From the NCBI RefSeq assembly GCF_009649785.1, contig NZ_WJOK01000020.1, forward strand, positions 1 through 64,000: a stretch of 64,000 nucleotides of DNA. Direction: 5' to 3'. The translations under genes and the position numbers were made by a program. The DNA comes from Agrobacterium tumefaciens (GTDB lineage: Bacteria > Pseudomonadota > Alphaproteobacteria > Rhizobiales > Rhizobiaceae). The notes below the pieces were generated by a model, which had not been told where the DNA came from, ran no database searches, and worked only from the letters and a program-made list of their open reading frames with translations. Within the stretch, counting starts at the first letter, position 1. The number at the start of each line of letters is the position of its first letter. Positions 44,599 through 54,137 of the stretch are shown in pieces.

Positions 44599-45795
44599 AT
44601 GGCAGGCAACGCGGTCAGTTCGCAACGATCGCGCGCGCAAAGCGCGTCGTCACTCATTTACGATCCACGCATACGCGGAATTTTTTATCAGGTTCTGACA
44701 GTCGTCATCCTGACCGCCTTCGTCTGGATCATCGTGACGAATACGATCACAAATCTTCAACGGTCAAACATTTCGTCCGGCTTCGGCTTCCTTAATGGAA
44801 GAGCCGGCTTCGATATCGGCCAGTCGCTGATCGCTTACACCAGCGATGCGACCTATGGCCGGGCATTGCTCGTTGGTATTCTCAACACGATTCAGGTCGC
44901 ATTTTTCGGCATCATCGCCGCGTCGATCATCGGTTTCATCGTCGGTATCGCCCGTCTGTCCAACAACTGGCTGATCTCGAAGCTGGCGCAGGCCTATGTG
45001 GAAATCTTCCGCAACATCCCGCCCCTGCTCGTCATCTTCTTCTGGTACAAGGGCGTCATCTCCGTTCTGCCTCAGGCCCGCGATTCGCTGCAGCTTCCGC
45101 TTGGAACCTACCTCAACAATCGTGGCTTCTTCTTTCCAAAGCCTCTCTGGGGCGAAGGGACGTGGCTGATACCGCTCGCTTTTGTGGTCGCCATCGTCCT
45201 CAGCGTCTTCATTTATCGCTGGGCGAAGGCCAGGCAGGAAAGAACCGGCGAGCAGTTCCGCACCGGCATCACCGCAACACTTCTCATCATCGGCCTTCCG
45301 GCTGCGACATTCCTCGCGCTCGGCTCACCCCTGACATTCGATTACCCGATTGCCGGGCGGTTCAACCTTGCGGGTGGTTCGGTCGTCGCACCTGAATTCA
45401 TGTCGCTGTTTCTGGCGCTCTCCTTCTACACCGCTTCCTTTATCGCCGAGATCGTTCGCGGTGGCATCAAGGCCGTGGCAAAAGGGCAGACCGAGGCAGC
45501 GGAGGCATTGGGTCTTCGCGCCAGCACGACGACACGTCTGATCGTCGTTCCTCAGGCGATGCGCATCATCATCCCGCCGCTGACAAGCCAGTATCTCAAC
45601 CTGACCAAGAACTCGTCGCTTGCGGTCGCGGTCGGTTTCGCCGACATCGTCTCCGTTGGCGGTACGATCCTGAACCAGACGGGACAGGCGGTCGAAGTTG
45701 TCGCTATCTGGCTCGTTCTTTATCTCTCGCTGTCCATTCTCACGGCCGTGGTCATGAACTGGTTGAACGCGAAAATGGCCCTGGTGGAGAGATAA
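44599..45795 (+). CDS. aapQ: general L-amino acid ABC transporter permease AapQ
   Basis: A 398-residue inner-membrane permease. It has about eight helices and the EAA-like signature region AAEALGLRASTTTRLIVVPQAMRIIIPPLTSQYLNLTKNSSLA near 300-345, with the segment TYGRALLVGILNTIQVAFFGIIAASIIGFIVGIARLS earlier. The long periplasmic loop between helices is typical of AapQ. ATG 44599 has AAAGG 6 bases upstream. It is followed by aapM after 3 bp. Confidence 0.95.
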   Translation: MAGNAVSSQRSRAQSASSLIYDPRIRGIFYQVLTVVILTAFVWIIVTNTITNLQRSNISSGFGFLNGRAGFDIGQSLIAYTSDATYGRALLVGILNTIQVAFFGIIAASIIGFIVGIARLSNNWLISKLAQAYVEIFRNIPPLLVIFFWYKGVISVLPQARDSLQLPLGTYLNNRGFFFPKPLWGEGTWLIPLAFVVAIVLSVFIYRWAKARQERTGEQFRTGITATLLIIGLPAATFLALGSPLTFDYPIAGRFNLAGGSVVAPEFMSLFLALSFYTASFIAEIVRGGIKAVAKGQTEAAEALGLRASTTTRLIVVPQAMRIIIPPLTSQYLNLTKNSSLAVAVGFADIVSVGGTILNQTGQAVEVVAIWLVLYLSLSILTAVVMNWLNAKMALVER

Positions 45796-45798
45796 TAG

Positions 45799-46956
45799 AT
45801 GACGATCAGCAATCACGCGTTCGTGCGCCACACCATTGAAGAAGCCAAACCCGCGCCTTCAAGCGCGGTTGGTATCAGCCATTGGCTGCGCACTAAACTT
45901 TTCGCCACGCCGAAGGACACCGTCCTTACGGTTCTTGCCATCGCGTTCCTCGCCTATCTTTTGCCACCAATCTTCAAGTGGCTGTTCGTAGACGCGGTAT
46001 GGACCGGTACGGATCGCATCGCCTGCCTCACCGCCTCCCAGGGCGGTGCGCTGGCCGATGGCCAGTCCGGCGCATGCTGGGCCTTCGTTTCGGCGAAGTT
46101 CGGCCAGATCATGTTCGGCCGTTACCCGATCGATGAACGCTGGCGTCCTATCCTTGTGATGGTCATGTTCACCATCCTCCTGGTGCCAATGCTCATTCCG
46201 AAAGCGCCGTTCAAGCGGCTCAATGCGCTGGCGCTTTTCATCATCCTGCCAGTCATTGCGTTTTTCCTCCTCATCGGCGGCGTCTTCGGCCTGCCGGTGG
46301 TGGAAACGCAGCTCTGGGGCGGCCTGATGGTTACCCTGATCCTGTCTTTCTTCGGAATTGCAGTGTCCCTGCCCTTCGGCATTCTTCTGGCGCTTGGCCG
46401 CCGGTCGAACCTGCCGGTAATCAAAATGCTGTGCGTGCTTTTCATCGAAGTTATCAGAGGTATTCCTCTGATCACCGTCCTGTTCTTCGCCAGCATCATG
46501 TTGCCGCTGTTCCTTCCCGACGGCTGGACCTTCGACAAGTTCCTGCGCGCTCTGGTCGGCGTGTCGCTCTTCTCGTCCGCCTATATGGCGGAGGTGATCC
46601 GTGGCGGCTTGCAGGCCATCCCGAAGGGGCAATATGAAGGGGCAGACTCGCTCGGCCTGAACTATTGGCAGAAAACCCGGCTGATCGTGCTGCCGCAGGC
46701 GCTGAAGCTCGTCATTCCGGGCATCGTCAACACGTTCATCGGTCTTTTCAAGGACACGTCGCTGGTCTCGATCATCGGCATGTTCGACCTGCTTGGCATT
46801 GTCACACTCAACCAATCGGATGCGAACTGGGCGACACCCGTTACCGCAATGACGGGCTATATTTTCGCCGGTTTCATATTCTGGATATTCTGCTTCGGCA
46901 TGTCGCGTTATTCGCTGTTCATGGAACGGCACCTCGACACCGGGCATAAACGATAA
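45799..46956 (+). CDS. aapM: general L-amino acid ABC transporter permease AapM
   Basis: A 385-residue permease that pairs with AapQ. It contains an N-terminal membrane helix, a long hydrophilic loop ([37 protein letters not shown]) and the signature region [46 protein letters not shown]. It starts 3 bp after the aapQ stop and is followed 12 bp later by aapP. Confidence 0.95.
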   Translation: MTISNHAFVRHTIEEAKPAPSSAVGISHWLRTKLFATPKDTVLTVLAIAFLAYLLPPIFKWLFVDAVWTGTDRIACLTASQGGALADGQSGACWAFVSAKFGQIMFGRYPIDERWRPILVMVMFTILLVPMLIPKAPFKRLNALALFIILPVIAFFLLIGGVFGLPVVETQLWGGLMVTLILSFFGIAVSLPFGILLALGRRSNLPVIKMLCVLFIEVIRGIPLITVLFFASIMLPLFLPDGWTFDKFLRALVGVSLFSSAYMAEVIRGGLQAIPKGQYEGADSLGLNYWQKTRLIVLPQALKLVIPGIVNTFIGLFKDTSLVSIIGMFDLLGIVTLNQSDANWATPVTAMTGYIFAGFIFWIFCFGMSRYSLFMERHLDTGHKR

Positions 46957-46968
46957 GGGACGCTCAAA

Positions 46969-47742
<774 letters not shown>

Positions 47743-47768
47743 GACGCTGCAATCAGCTAACATCATGG

Positions 47769-47794
47769 AACGGGGCCATTTCGGCCCCGTTTTC
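47769..47794 (+). terminator. intrinsic terminator of aapJQMP
   Basis: A perfect 9-bp stem AACGGGGCC/GGCCCCGTT (47769-47777 and 47783-47791), loop ATTTC, then TTTC. It ends the aap operon 27 bp after the aapP stop. Confidence 0.9.
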
Positions 47795-48129
47795 ATTTGA
47801 CGACAGCCTCTCCACGCTCGACCTCATCCATGGGCTTGTCCTAAGGATCTAAGTCAACAAAATCGAGCGGTTGCGGATCTCGGGAAATACCCAAGGGTGA
47901 CGCCGGAATGTTTGGCAAGGTTCGCCATTCATTTTGATGACTTCTTTCGCACCAGAAGCCCCGTTGAGTGAATCACCGACCTCTGCAAATCGTCGTTTCA
48001 CACTGTTCTTCATCCGCGAGAAGCACTGAAACTGCCAAGCCGACCTCCGTTTAACCATTTGTTACGAAACGGAAATCCTTGTTTTCCAAGGGTTCTGACA
48101 GCCAATGTCATTTTTTTGTCAAATCATGC
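47795..48129. other. intergenic region between aapP and the first tRNA-Glu
   Basis: No gene is supported. It holds a decayed copy of the short repeat at 47823-47851 and an AT-rich segment just before the tRNA-Glu promoter. Short frames here lack ribosome binding sites and recognisable products. Confidence 0.4.
47823..47851. repeat. small palindromic intergenic repeat, copy 2 (decayed)
   Basis: Related to the 29-bp element at 17938-17966. GGGCTTG and AGGATCTA blocks are identical at the same spacing, but the stem has lost several complementary bases. It suggests a dispersed repeat family with an older copy here. Confidence 0.4.
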
Positions 48130-48139
48130 ATTTTTCCGC

Positions 48140-48168
48140 TTGCGGACCACGGGGAGCCTGACTATAAG
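48140..48168 (+). promoter_or_regulatory. promoter of tRNA-Glu copy 1
   Basis: TTGCGG (48140-48145) and TATAAG (48163-48168) are 17 bp apart. A GGGCGCC discriminator follows, typical of stringently controlled stable RNA promoters. The predicted leader is about 15 nt. Confidence 0.75.
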
Positions 48169-48189
48169 GGCGCCACACCACAAGCGCAC

Positions 48190-48264
48190 GCGCCCTTCGT
48201 CTATCGGTTAGGACGTCAGATTTTCATTCTGAAAAGAGGGGTTCGACTCCCCTAGGGCGTGCCA
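48190..48264 (+). tRNA. tRNA-Glu (anticodon TTC), copy 1
   Basis: A 75-nt tRNA with encoded CCA. Acceptor GCGCCCT pairs with AGGGCGT (position 1:72 a G-U wobble) and the discriminator is G. The D arm contains GGTTAGGAC, the anticodon stem TCAGA/TCTGA carries loop TTTTCAT with anticodon TTC, and the T arm is AGGGGTTCGACTCCCCT. Identical in sequence to copy 2. Confidence 0.96.
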
Positions 48265-48268
48265 CTTG

Positions 48269-48655
48269 ACTTCGTGTTTCCCCCTTCGAAAATATAAAGC
48301 AGCTTCGCAGATAGCGAATTCGTCACGCTTGATTGATGCGCCGGAACCGATTCCCGGGCGGTACGTTAGAGTGCTGTCCCCCCGATGGAAGGCAAGCCGG
48401 ATGAATCGCCAGCGGGCAAATCGACCGGCTTGCCTTTCACCTTCCAGCCAAATCACAGCGTCGGTTCATTCTGGCGGGCAGCAGATGCCAGCTATGGGTT
48501 GGAAAACCACACCCCGAGGCCTTCCACGAGTCATGAAGGCATTGCCGGCGCGCAGCGATAGCGGCGAAATTTCAAGGCCTTGGCCAGTCCCGGCGCAGTT
48601 TTCCACAGCCGGTCCGGCCTCCATAAAAAAACTCGTCACGAAGCGGAAAAAATCA
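48269..48655. other. 387-bp spacer between the two tRNA-Glu copies
   Basis: No tRNA, integrase or other gene is recognisable. Short plus-strand frames span the interval but have no recognisable domain. A CACAGCCGGTCCGGCCTCC segment near 48604 is GC-rich. The spacer most likely arose with or after the tRNA duplication. Confidence 0.4.
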
Positions 48656-48665
48656 ATTTTTCCGC

Positions 48666-48694
48666 TTGCGGAGCAACGGGAGCCTGACTATAAG
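48666..48694 (+). promoter_or_regulatory. promoter of tRNA-Glu copy 2
   Basis: TTGCGG (48666-48671) and TATAAG (48689-48694) at 17-bp spacing, the same hexamers as copy 1. Each tRNA copy can therefore be transcribed on its own. Confidence 0.75.
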
Positions 48695-48715
48695 GGCGCC
48701 ACACCACAAGCGCAC

Positions 48716-48790
48716 GCGCCCTTCGTCTATCGGTTAGGACGTCAGATTTTCATTCTGAAAAGAGGGGTTCGACTCCCCTAGGGCGTGCCA
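48716..48790 (+). tRNA. tRNA-Glu (anticodon TTC), copy 2
   Basis: Identical to the 75-nt copy at 48190-48264, including CCA. It lies 129 bp before the convergent recJ stop. Confidence 0.96.
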
Positions 48791-48919
48791 CTTGCTTCTC
48801 CTTGAAAATCAGTATTATGCGTTCAAATCTTCACGTGATGTGTGAGATAGAGAATTCATGCCGTTTCCGGCCGTCCTTCAGCTTTTCCCGTAAAATCAAG
48901 TCTCGATCTGTGCCGACTG

Positions 48920-50737
48920 TCAGGGCGCGAAAGCCGCGTCCAGAACACGCAGCTGCACACGCCTCTGGCCCTGCCAGAGATCGGCACCCACGGTGCCTGC
49001 CACGTGGATGGACCTGCCACGCGCATTCAGCAGCATCTGCCCCAGAGGGGCCTCTGCGGCGCGGAATGCGATGCCGTCCAGCCGTGAACCATCCATGGCC
49101 TCCAGCGTGATCTTGACGTGTGAGGTGCCGACCAGACGCACATCACGCAGCCGGTGGGCAGGTACGGCAAAAATGGGCTGAGAATGGCCGGAGCCATAAG
49201 GACCAGCCTGTTCCAGCTGATCGACAAGCTGCAGGGTCGCGCCAGACGCGCCAATCGCACCGTCGATCTTCAGCACGCTGCTTTCCACCAGCTCGCTCAC
49301 CGTCTTTGCGGCAGCTTCTTCGAAGAAGGTTCGGAGTTTGCCGAGATTGGCGCGTTCCACCGTCAGGCCCGCGGCCATGGCGTGACCGCCACCCTTGACC
49401 AGCAGGCCGGCATCCACAGCGGCGCGGACCATTCTGCCCATATCGAAACCATTGATCGAGCGGCCGGAGCCTGTACCCTTGCCAGAGGGATCGAAAGCGA
49501 TGGCAAAGGCCGGGCGGCGGAAACGGTCCTTGAGGCGTGAGGCGAGCAGTCCAACGATGCCAGGATGCCAGTTTTCCCGTGCGGTAACGATGACGCCAGC
49601 GCCAGACCCGTCGCCATACTCATAAAGCGCTTCCGCTTCGGCTTCCGCCAGCATCACGGCTTCCATCGCCTGTCGCTCGCGGTTCAGCTCATCCAGCTTT
49701 TCGGCAATCACGTCCGCCTGTGACGAGTCGTCGAGTGTAAGCAGACGGCTACCCAGTGCGGCATCGCCAATACGGCCACCGGCATTTATTCGTGGCCCGA
49801 TCAGGAAACCGAAATGATAAGGTGTCACCGGCCCGCCCAACCCCGCCTTTCTGAACAGCGCCGCCAGCCCGGCATTGTTCATATGGCGCGCGGCAATCAA
49901 CCCCTTTACCACATAGGCGCGGTTCAGCCCCTTCAAGGGCACCACGTCGCATACGGTTGCGAGTGCGACTATATCCAGCAGCGCCAGCAGATCGATCGTG
50001 AACGCCTGTCTGTTGCGCCTGTCCTTCAACAGCCTGAGGGTGGCGACCAGAACCAGAAACACCACGCCTGCGGCGCAGAGATGCCCCTGCCCCGAAAGAT
50101 CGTCTTCGCGGTTGGGATTGACCAGCGCCACCGCCGGCGGCAGTTCCGAACCGACCTGGTGGTGATCGATCACCACCACATCTGTTCCCGCATCCTTTGC
50201 GGCATTCAGAGATTCATGGCTGGTGGAGCCGCAATCGACCGTCACGATCAGGGTCGCGCCATTGGCGGCAAGCTGCTGCATCGCCGCCGGGTTCGGCCCA
50301 TAACCCTCGAAAATACGATCTGGAATATAGATTTCCGGCGTCAGCCCGAAATGCGCGAGAAACCGATACATCAGCGCGGAAGACGCGGCGCCATCGACGT
50401 CATAATCGCCGAAGATCGCCACCTTCTCGCCGGTCTCGATGGCATGGACCAGCCTTTCGGCAGCCTTTTCGCAATCTGTCAGCACATGCGGGTCGGGCAT
50501 CAATGAGCGAATGGTCGGATCGAGGAAAGCGAGAGCCTCATCCACCCCCACCCCTCGCCCGGCCAGCACCCGGGCAATCAGTTCGGGAATAGCATGGATC
50601 TGGGACATGGCCAGCGCACGGTTCTGTGCGGCCTGATCCAGCCGCGAAACCCAACGTTGGTCTGTCGCCGACCGCTCCACGCTTAGAAATGCGCGGACCA
50701 CCGTATCGGCCGGCTCCATCATTGCCATCCTGTCCAT
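48920..50737 (-). CDS. recJ: single-stranded-DNA-specific exonuclease RecJ
   Basis: A 605-residue 5'-3' exonuclease for recombination and mismatch repair. The DHH-type motifs are intact: GDYDVDGAAS at about 110-119 and IDHHQVGSELP with DHH at 191-193, with a GYGPNP loop between. The DHHA1 domain contains KGGGHAMAAGLTVE, and the C-terminal OB-like domain follows. Several in-frame ATGs (50737, 50728, 50722, 50719) are near the start; AGGA elements occur before more than one, so the exact start is uncertain by a few residues. Confidence 0.95.
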   Translation of the reverse strand: MDRMAMMEPADTVVRAFLSVERSATDQRWVSRLDQAAQNRALAMSQIHAIPELIARVLAGRGVGVDEALAFLDPTIRSLMPDPHVLTDCEKAAERLVHAIETGEKVAIFGDYDVDGAASSALMYRFLAHFGLTPEIYIPDRIFEGYGPNPAAMQQLAANGATLIVTVDCGSTSHESLNAAKDAGTDVVVIDHHQVGSELPPAVALVNPNREDDLSGQGHLCAAGVVFLVLVATLRLLKDRRNRQAFTIDLLALLDIVALATVCDVVPLKGLNRAYVVKGLIAARHMNNAGLAALFRKAGLGGPVTPYHFGFLIGPRINAGGRIGDAALGSRLLTLDDSSQADVIAEKLDELNRERQAMEAVMLAEAEAEALYEYGDGSGAGVIVTARENWHPGIVGLLASRLKDRFRRPAFAIAFDPSGKGTGSGRSINGFDMGRMVRAAVDAGLLVKGGGHAMAAGLTVERANLGKLRTFFEEAAAKTVSELVESSVLKIDGAIGASGATLQLVDQLEQAGPYGSGHSQPIFAVPAHRLRDVRLVGTSHVKITLEAMDGSRLDGIAFRAAEAPLGQMLLNARGRSIHVAGTVGADLWQGQRRVQLRVLDAAFAP

Positions 50738-50831
50738 CGTCCTGTCATGCGAATGCGTATCCGCGCCTTGTCATGACAACGGGCTAAATGGCGATGGCGC
50801 CTTTTTCAAGCAAAAACGCCCGTATGAGGTT

Positions 50832-51050
50832 TCACACCGAGAAAATCGAGAAAAACGGGCTGACGATCGATACCGCGCCGACCAGCAGCAACAGGGAAAA
50901 CACCGCAAGTGAACACCAGTTGCGCTCATATTCGGCAATATCGAATTCCATGCCTCGAATATTGTCGTTGGCATTGTGAGGCCGCGCCCGATGATGGGCG
51001 GCCAGAACGCTTTCGCGCTTACTGTCCTTGAAAAGGATAATCGATGTCAC
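50832..51050 (-). CDS. hypothetical single-pass membrane protein
   Basis: A 72-residue protein with a polar N-terminal half (ILFKDSKRESVLAAHHRARPHNANDNIRGMEFDIAEYERNW) and a C-terminal membrane helix (about 53-70). It looks like other small alphaproteobacterial proteins but no family was recognised. GTG 51050 is suggested because GGGAGG lies 7 bases upstream. The frame is open from 51134 on the minus strand. It lies between hom and recJ. Confidence 0.5.
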   Translation of the reverse strand: MTSIILFKDSKRESVLAAHHRARPHNANDNIRGMEFDIAEYERNWCSLAVFSLLLLVGAVSIVSPFFSIFSV

Positions 51051-51180
51051 AGCCACGCCTCCCTCGCTTGGTAACATGATTAACCATAGAGCCGAATCGC
51101 GTTGTTTTCCAGCGGTTCTGAGGCGATCCCTCAAATTTTATGGCGGCTTATCCGGTGGCCGCCAAAATGGGTTTCGGGAG

Positions 51181-51212
51181 AAAAAAGACCGCGCCTCCAT
51201 GTGGTGGCGCGG
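51181..51212 (-). terminator. intrinsic terminator of hom
   Basis: On the minus strand a 10-bp stem with one mismatch (CCGCGCCACC at 51212-51203 with GGAGGCGCGG at 51198-51189, loop ACAT) is followed by TCTTTTTT. It starts 30 bp after the hom stop. Confidence 0.85.
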
Positions 51213-51242
51213 CCCTCAAATTCAGAAAAATCGTAAAGCGTC

Positions 51243-52553
51243 TCAGGTCCGCTCGATGCGGATGACCTGCGGCTCGCTGACCAGATATTTCTCGTTCTTG
51301 ATCGCCTTGACGGCCTTGCGGATCGCATCTTCCATCGTCGCGTGGGTCACGAGGATAATCGTCTGCGGCGCGCCTTCCACATGCACGCGCTGGCGCTGCA
51401 CGATGGATTCCAGCGAGATGTTGTTATCCGCCATGCGGGTAGCGATGGAGGCGAAGACGCCCGCCTGATCCTTCACCGTCAGCCGGATGAAATAGCCGCC
51501 TTCATGGCTCTTCATCTTGGCGCGACGATAATCGGTCAGCGACTTCGCCGGACGGCCGAGCACCGGAACCTGCTGGGCACCGGGACGGCTCTTGGCGATA
51601 TCGGCGATGTCACCGAGCACGGCAGAGGCCGTGGCATTGCCGCCCGCACCTGGGCCAACCATCAGAAGCTCGCCAAGAATATCGGACTCGATCGCCACCG
51701 CATTGGTGACGCCATCAACCTGCGCGATAACGGAATCGAGCGGCACCATGGTCGGATGCACCCGCTGCTCGATACCGGATTCGGTCACCTGCGCCACGCC
51801 GAGAAGCTTGATGCGATAACCGAGCTCGGCGGCCGCCTGAATGTCCTCGCTGGAGATGTTGGTGATGCCTTCGAGATAGATGTCGTCGGCCGAAATCTTG
51901 TTGCCGAAGGCAAGCGTCGTCAGAATGGCGAGCTTGTGGGCGGTGTCGTTACCCTCGATATCGAAGGCCGGATCGGCTTCGGCATAACCCAGCCGCTGCG
52001 CTTCTTTCAAACAGACCTCGAACGACAGCCCTTCCTTCTCCATCTTGGTCAGGATGTAGTTGCAGGTGCCGTTCATGATACCGTAGATGCGCGACACGTT
52101 GTTGCCGGTGAGAGATTCACGCAGCGCCTTGATGACGGGAATACCGCCGGCCACAGCCGCTTCGAAATTGAGAAGCGCACCCTTGTCTTCGGCAATCGTG
52201 GCCAGCTCGACGCCGTGCTTGGCAAGCAGCGCCTTGTTGGCTGTCACCACATGGAGACCGCGCGAAAGTGCCGCGCGCACAGCTTTTTCCGCCTGGCCGG
52301 AAGCACCGCCGACCAGTTCCACCAACACGTCGATATCGGCTTCGTTTGCAAGCTGCTCCGGCGTATCGAACCAGGTAATACCCTTGAGATCGATGCCGCG
52401 GTCACGCGAACGGTCGCGCGCGCTCACTGCAATAATCTCAATCGCGCGTCCGCAGGTAATCGCAAGTTCGTTGCTTCTCTGCTGGAGGATGCGCACGAGC
52501 GAAGCGCCGACAGTGCCGAGCCCCGCTATGCCGATTCTCAATGAATCTGCCAT
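51243..52553 (-). CDS. hom: homoserine dehydrogenase
   Basis: A 436-residue enzyme that reduces aspartate semialdehyde to homoserine for threonine and methionine synthesis. The NAD(P)-binding GLGTVGASLVRIL is at about 9-21; the central catalytic domain contains NGTCNYILTKME and EADPAFDIEGNDTAHKLAIL; a C-terminal ACT domain (about 355-430, RLTVKDQAGVFASIATRMADNNISLESI) suggests threonine feedback control. ATG 52553 has AGGAA 8 bases upstream; the longer frame to 52664 is unlikely. It follows the aminotransferase gene by 61 bp and may be co-transcribed. Confidence 0.96.
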   Translation of the reverse strand: MADSLRIGIAGLGTVGASLVRILQQRSNELAITCGRAIEIIAVSARDRSRDRGIDLKGITWFDTPEQLANEADIDVLVELVGGASGQAEKAVRAALSRGLHVVTANKALLAKHGVELATIAEDKGALLNFEAAVAGGIPVIKALRESLTGNNVSRIYGIMNGTCNYILTKMEKEGLSFEVCLKEAQRLGYAEADPAFDIEGNDTAHKLAILTTLAFGNKISADDIYLEGITNISSEDIQAAAELGYRIKLLGVAQVTESGIEQRVHPTMVPLDSVIAQVDGVTNAVAIESDILGELLMVGPGAGGNATASAVLGDIADIAKSRPGAQQVPVLGRPAKSLTDYRRAKMKSHEGGYFIRLTVKDQAGVFASIATRMADNNISLESIVQRQRVHVEGAPQTIILVTHATMEDAIRKAVKAIKNEKYLVSEPQVIRIERT

Positions 52554-52614
52554 GGGTATGTTCCTGATTTGCTGGTGATGGTGACGGCCGGGGCCCGGCC
52601 GCCTTCGGTTGCCC

Positions 52615-53835
52615 TTATCTGTGGGCATTGAGCGAAACGACATTGTGCATCGTTTCGTCAGCACTCGACAGGAAACGCTTCAGATTGCGCGCTGCCTGAC
52701 GAATTCGATGCTCGTTTTCAACGAGCGCGAGGCGGACGTAATCATCGCCCATTTCGCCGAAGCCGATGCCGGGAGCAACGGCAATGTCTGCCTTCTCGAC
52801 CAGAAGCTTGGAAAACTCAAGGCTGCCGAGATGGCGGAACTTTTCCGGGATCTTCGCCCAGGCGAACATCGTTGCCGCCGGCGGTGGAACCTCGAAGCCC
52901 GCCTTGCCGAACGTATCGACCATGACGTCGCGACGGCGGCGATAAACGCTGCGTACTTCCGCGATGTCGGAGCCGTCGCCGTTCAGCGCGTGCGTCGCCG
53001 CAACCTGGATCGGCGTGAAGGCACCGTAATCGAGATAGGACTTCACGCGGGTCAGCGCCGCGATCAGCCGCTCATTGCCAACGGCAAAGCCCATGCGCCA
53101 GCCGGGCATGGAGAAGGTCTTCGACATGGAGGTGAATTCCACCGCAACGTCGATTGCACCGGGAACTTCGAGAACCGAAGGCGGCGGATTGTTGTCGTCG
53201 AAATAGATTTCCGAATAGGCAAGGTCGGAAAGCACGATGATTTCGTGTTTCTTCGCAAATGCGATCACGTCCTTGTAGAAATCGAGCGAGGCAACGTGCG
53301 CCGTCGGGTTCGACGGATAGTTGACGATCAGCGCCAGCGGCTTCGGAATGGAGTGGCGCACCGCCCGCTCCAGAGGCCCGAAGAAGCTCTCGTCCGGCTC
53401 CACATTCATGGAACGGATAACGCCGCCCGCCATCAGGAATCCGAAAGCGTGGATCGGATAGGTGGGGTTCGGACACAGGATCACGTCACCAGGCGCGGTG
53501 ATGGCCTGCGCCATATTGGCGAAACCTTCCTTGGAACCAAGGGTCGCGACGACCTGCGTATCGGGGTTCAGCTTCACGCCGAACCGGCGGGCATAATAAC
53601 CAGCCTGCGCGCGGCGAAGGCCGGGAATGCCCTTGGACGAGGAATAGCGATGGGTGCGAGGGTCCTGAACGACTTCGCACAGCTTGTCGACGATCGCCTT
53701 TGGGGTCGGAAGGTCGGGATTGCCCATGCCGAGATCGATGATATCGGCCCCGGCCGCTCGCGCGCTCGCTTTCAAACGGTTGACCTGTTCGAAGACGTAT
53801 TGCGGCAGACGCCGGACCTTATGAAACTCTTCCAT
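52615..53835 (-). CDS. class I aminotransferase, AlaC-like
   Basis: A 406-residue PLP aminotransferase. It begins MEEFHKVRRLPQYVFEQVNRLKASARAAGADIIDLGMGNPDLPTP, as in AlaC and related alanine/valine aminotransferases; Lys239 in SMSKTFSMPGWRMGF is the PLP Lys. Similar proteins have been annotated as LL-diaminopimelate aminotransferase, but the alanine-forming assignment is more likely because lysine is made by the acylated route in this group. ATG 53835 (GAGGA 5-6 bases upstream) was chosen over the long frame to 53952. It sits 61 bp upstream of hom. Confidence 0.85.
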   Translation of the reverse strand: MEEFHKVRRLPQYVFEQVNRLKASARAAGADIIDLGMGNPDLPTPKAIVDKLCEVVQDPRTHRYSSSKGIPGLRRAQAGYYARRFGVKLNPDTQVVATLGSKEGFANMAQAITAPGDVILCPNPTYPIHAFGFLMAGGVIRSMNVEPDESFFGPLERAVRHSIPKPLALIVNYPSNPTAHVASLDFYKDVIAFAKKHEIIVLSDLAYSEIYFDDNNPPPSVLEVPGAIDVAVEFTSMSKTFSMPGWRMGFAVGNERLIAALTRVKSYLDYGAFTPIQVAATHALNGDGSDIAEVRSVYRRRRDVMVDTFGKAGFEVPPPAATMFAWAKIPEKFRHLGSLEFSKLLVEKADIAVAPGIGFGEMGDDYVRLALVENEHRIRQAARNLKRFLSSADETMHNVVSLNAHR

Positions 53836-54116
53836 CACTTTCCTCATGGAAATGGACCGGTTCTGCCGGCCCATAACGAAGTTCGTTCTTGTTGTTAAAC
53901 GCCGCCGACACGAACCGATCCGGCGGGCGCTATTCATTGTACCGCAAAGCACAAGAAAACCTACAGCGGTTTTCTCGGTCCACGCGGCATCGCGATCATC
54001 CGCCTTGTGGCTCCGGCGCGGCCTTTTCAGACCACAGGCAAGGCGAATTGCGCAATGTAATCAGGAAACCTGCATAACGCCAGATTCTTGGAAAATGCAA
54101 GGCAGACCATGCTCAA

Positions 54117-54137
54117 GAACGGCCATTCCGGCCGTTC
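54117..54137 (-). terminator. hairpin at the end of the nucleoside hydrolase gene
   Basis: Perfect 8-bp stem GAACGGCC/GGCCGTTC (54117-54124 and 54130-54137) with a 5-base loop. It overlaps the nucleoside hydrolase stop codon and is followed on the minus strand only by TTG, so termination strength is uncertain. Confidence 0.45.

Larger units (their letters stand above)
48130..48268 (+). repeat. 139-bp direct repeat, copy 1 (contains promoter and tRNA-Glu)
   Basis: The same 139 bp recurs at 48656-48794 with no gaps and only about three substitutions, all between the -35 box and the tRNA (GACCAC against GAGCAA). The offset is exactly 526 bp. It includes the promoter, the 5' leader, the tRNA and 4 bases past CCA. 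Confidence 0.9.
48656..48794 (+). repeat. 139-bp direct repeat, copy 2 (contains promoter and tRNA-Glu)
   Basis: Second copy of the repeat described at 48130-48268, 526 bp downstream. The promoter hexamers and the tRNA are identical; only three bases near the -35 box differ. Confidence 0.9.

Noticed and set aside
48190-48794. Integrated mobile element between the two tRNA-Glu genes
   Set aside because: The 387-bp spacer has no integrase, recombinase or phage gene, and the repeat includes the whole promoter rather than only a tRNA 3' end.
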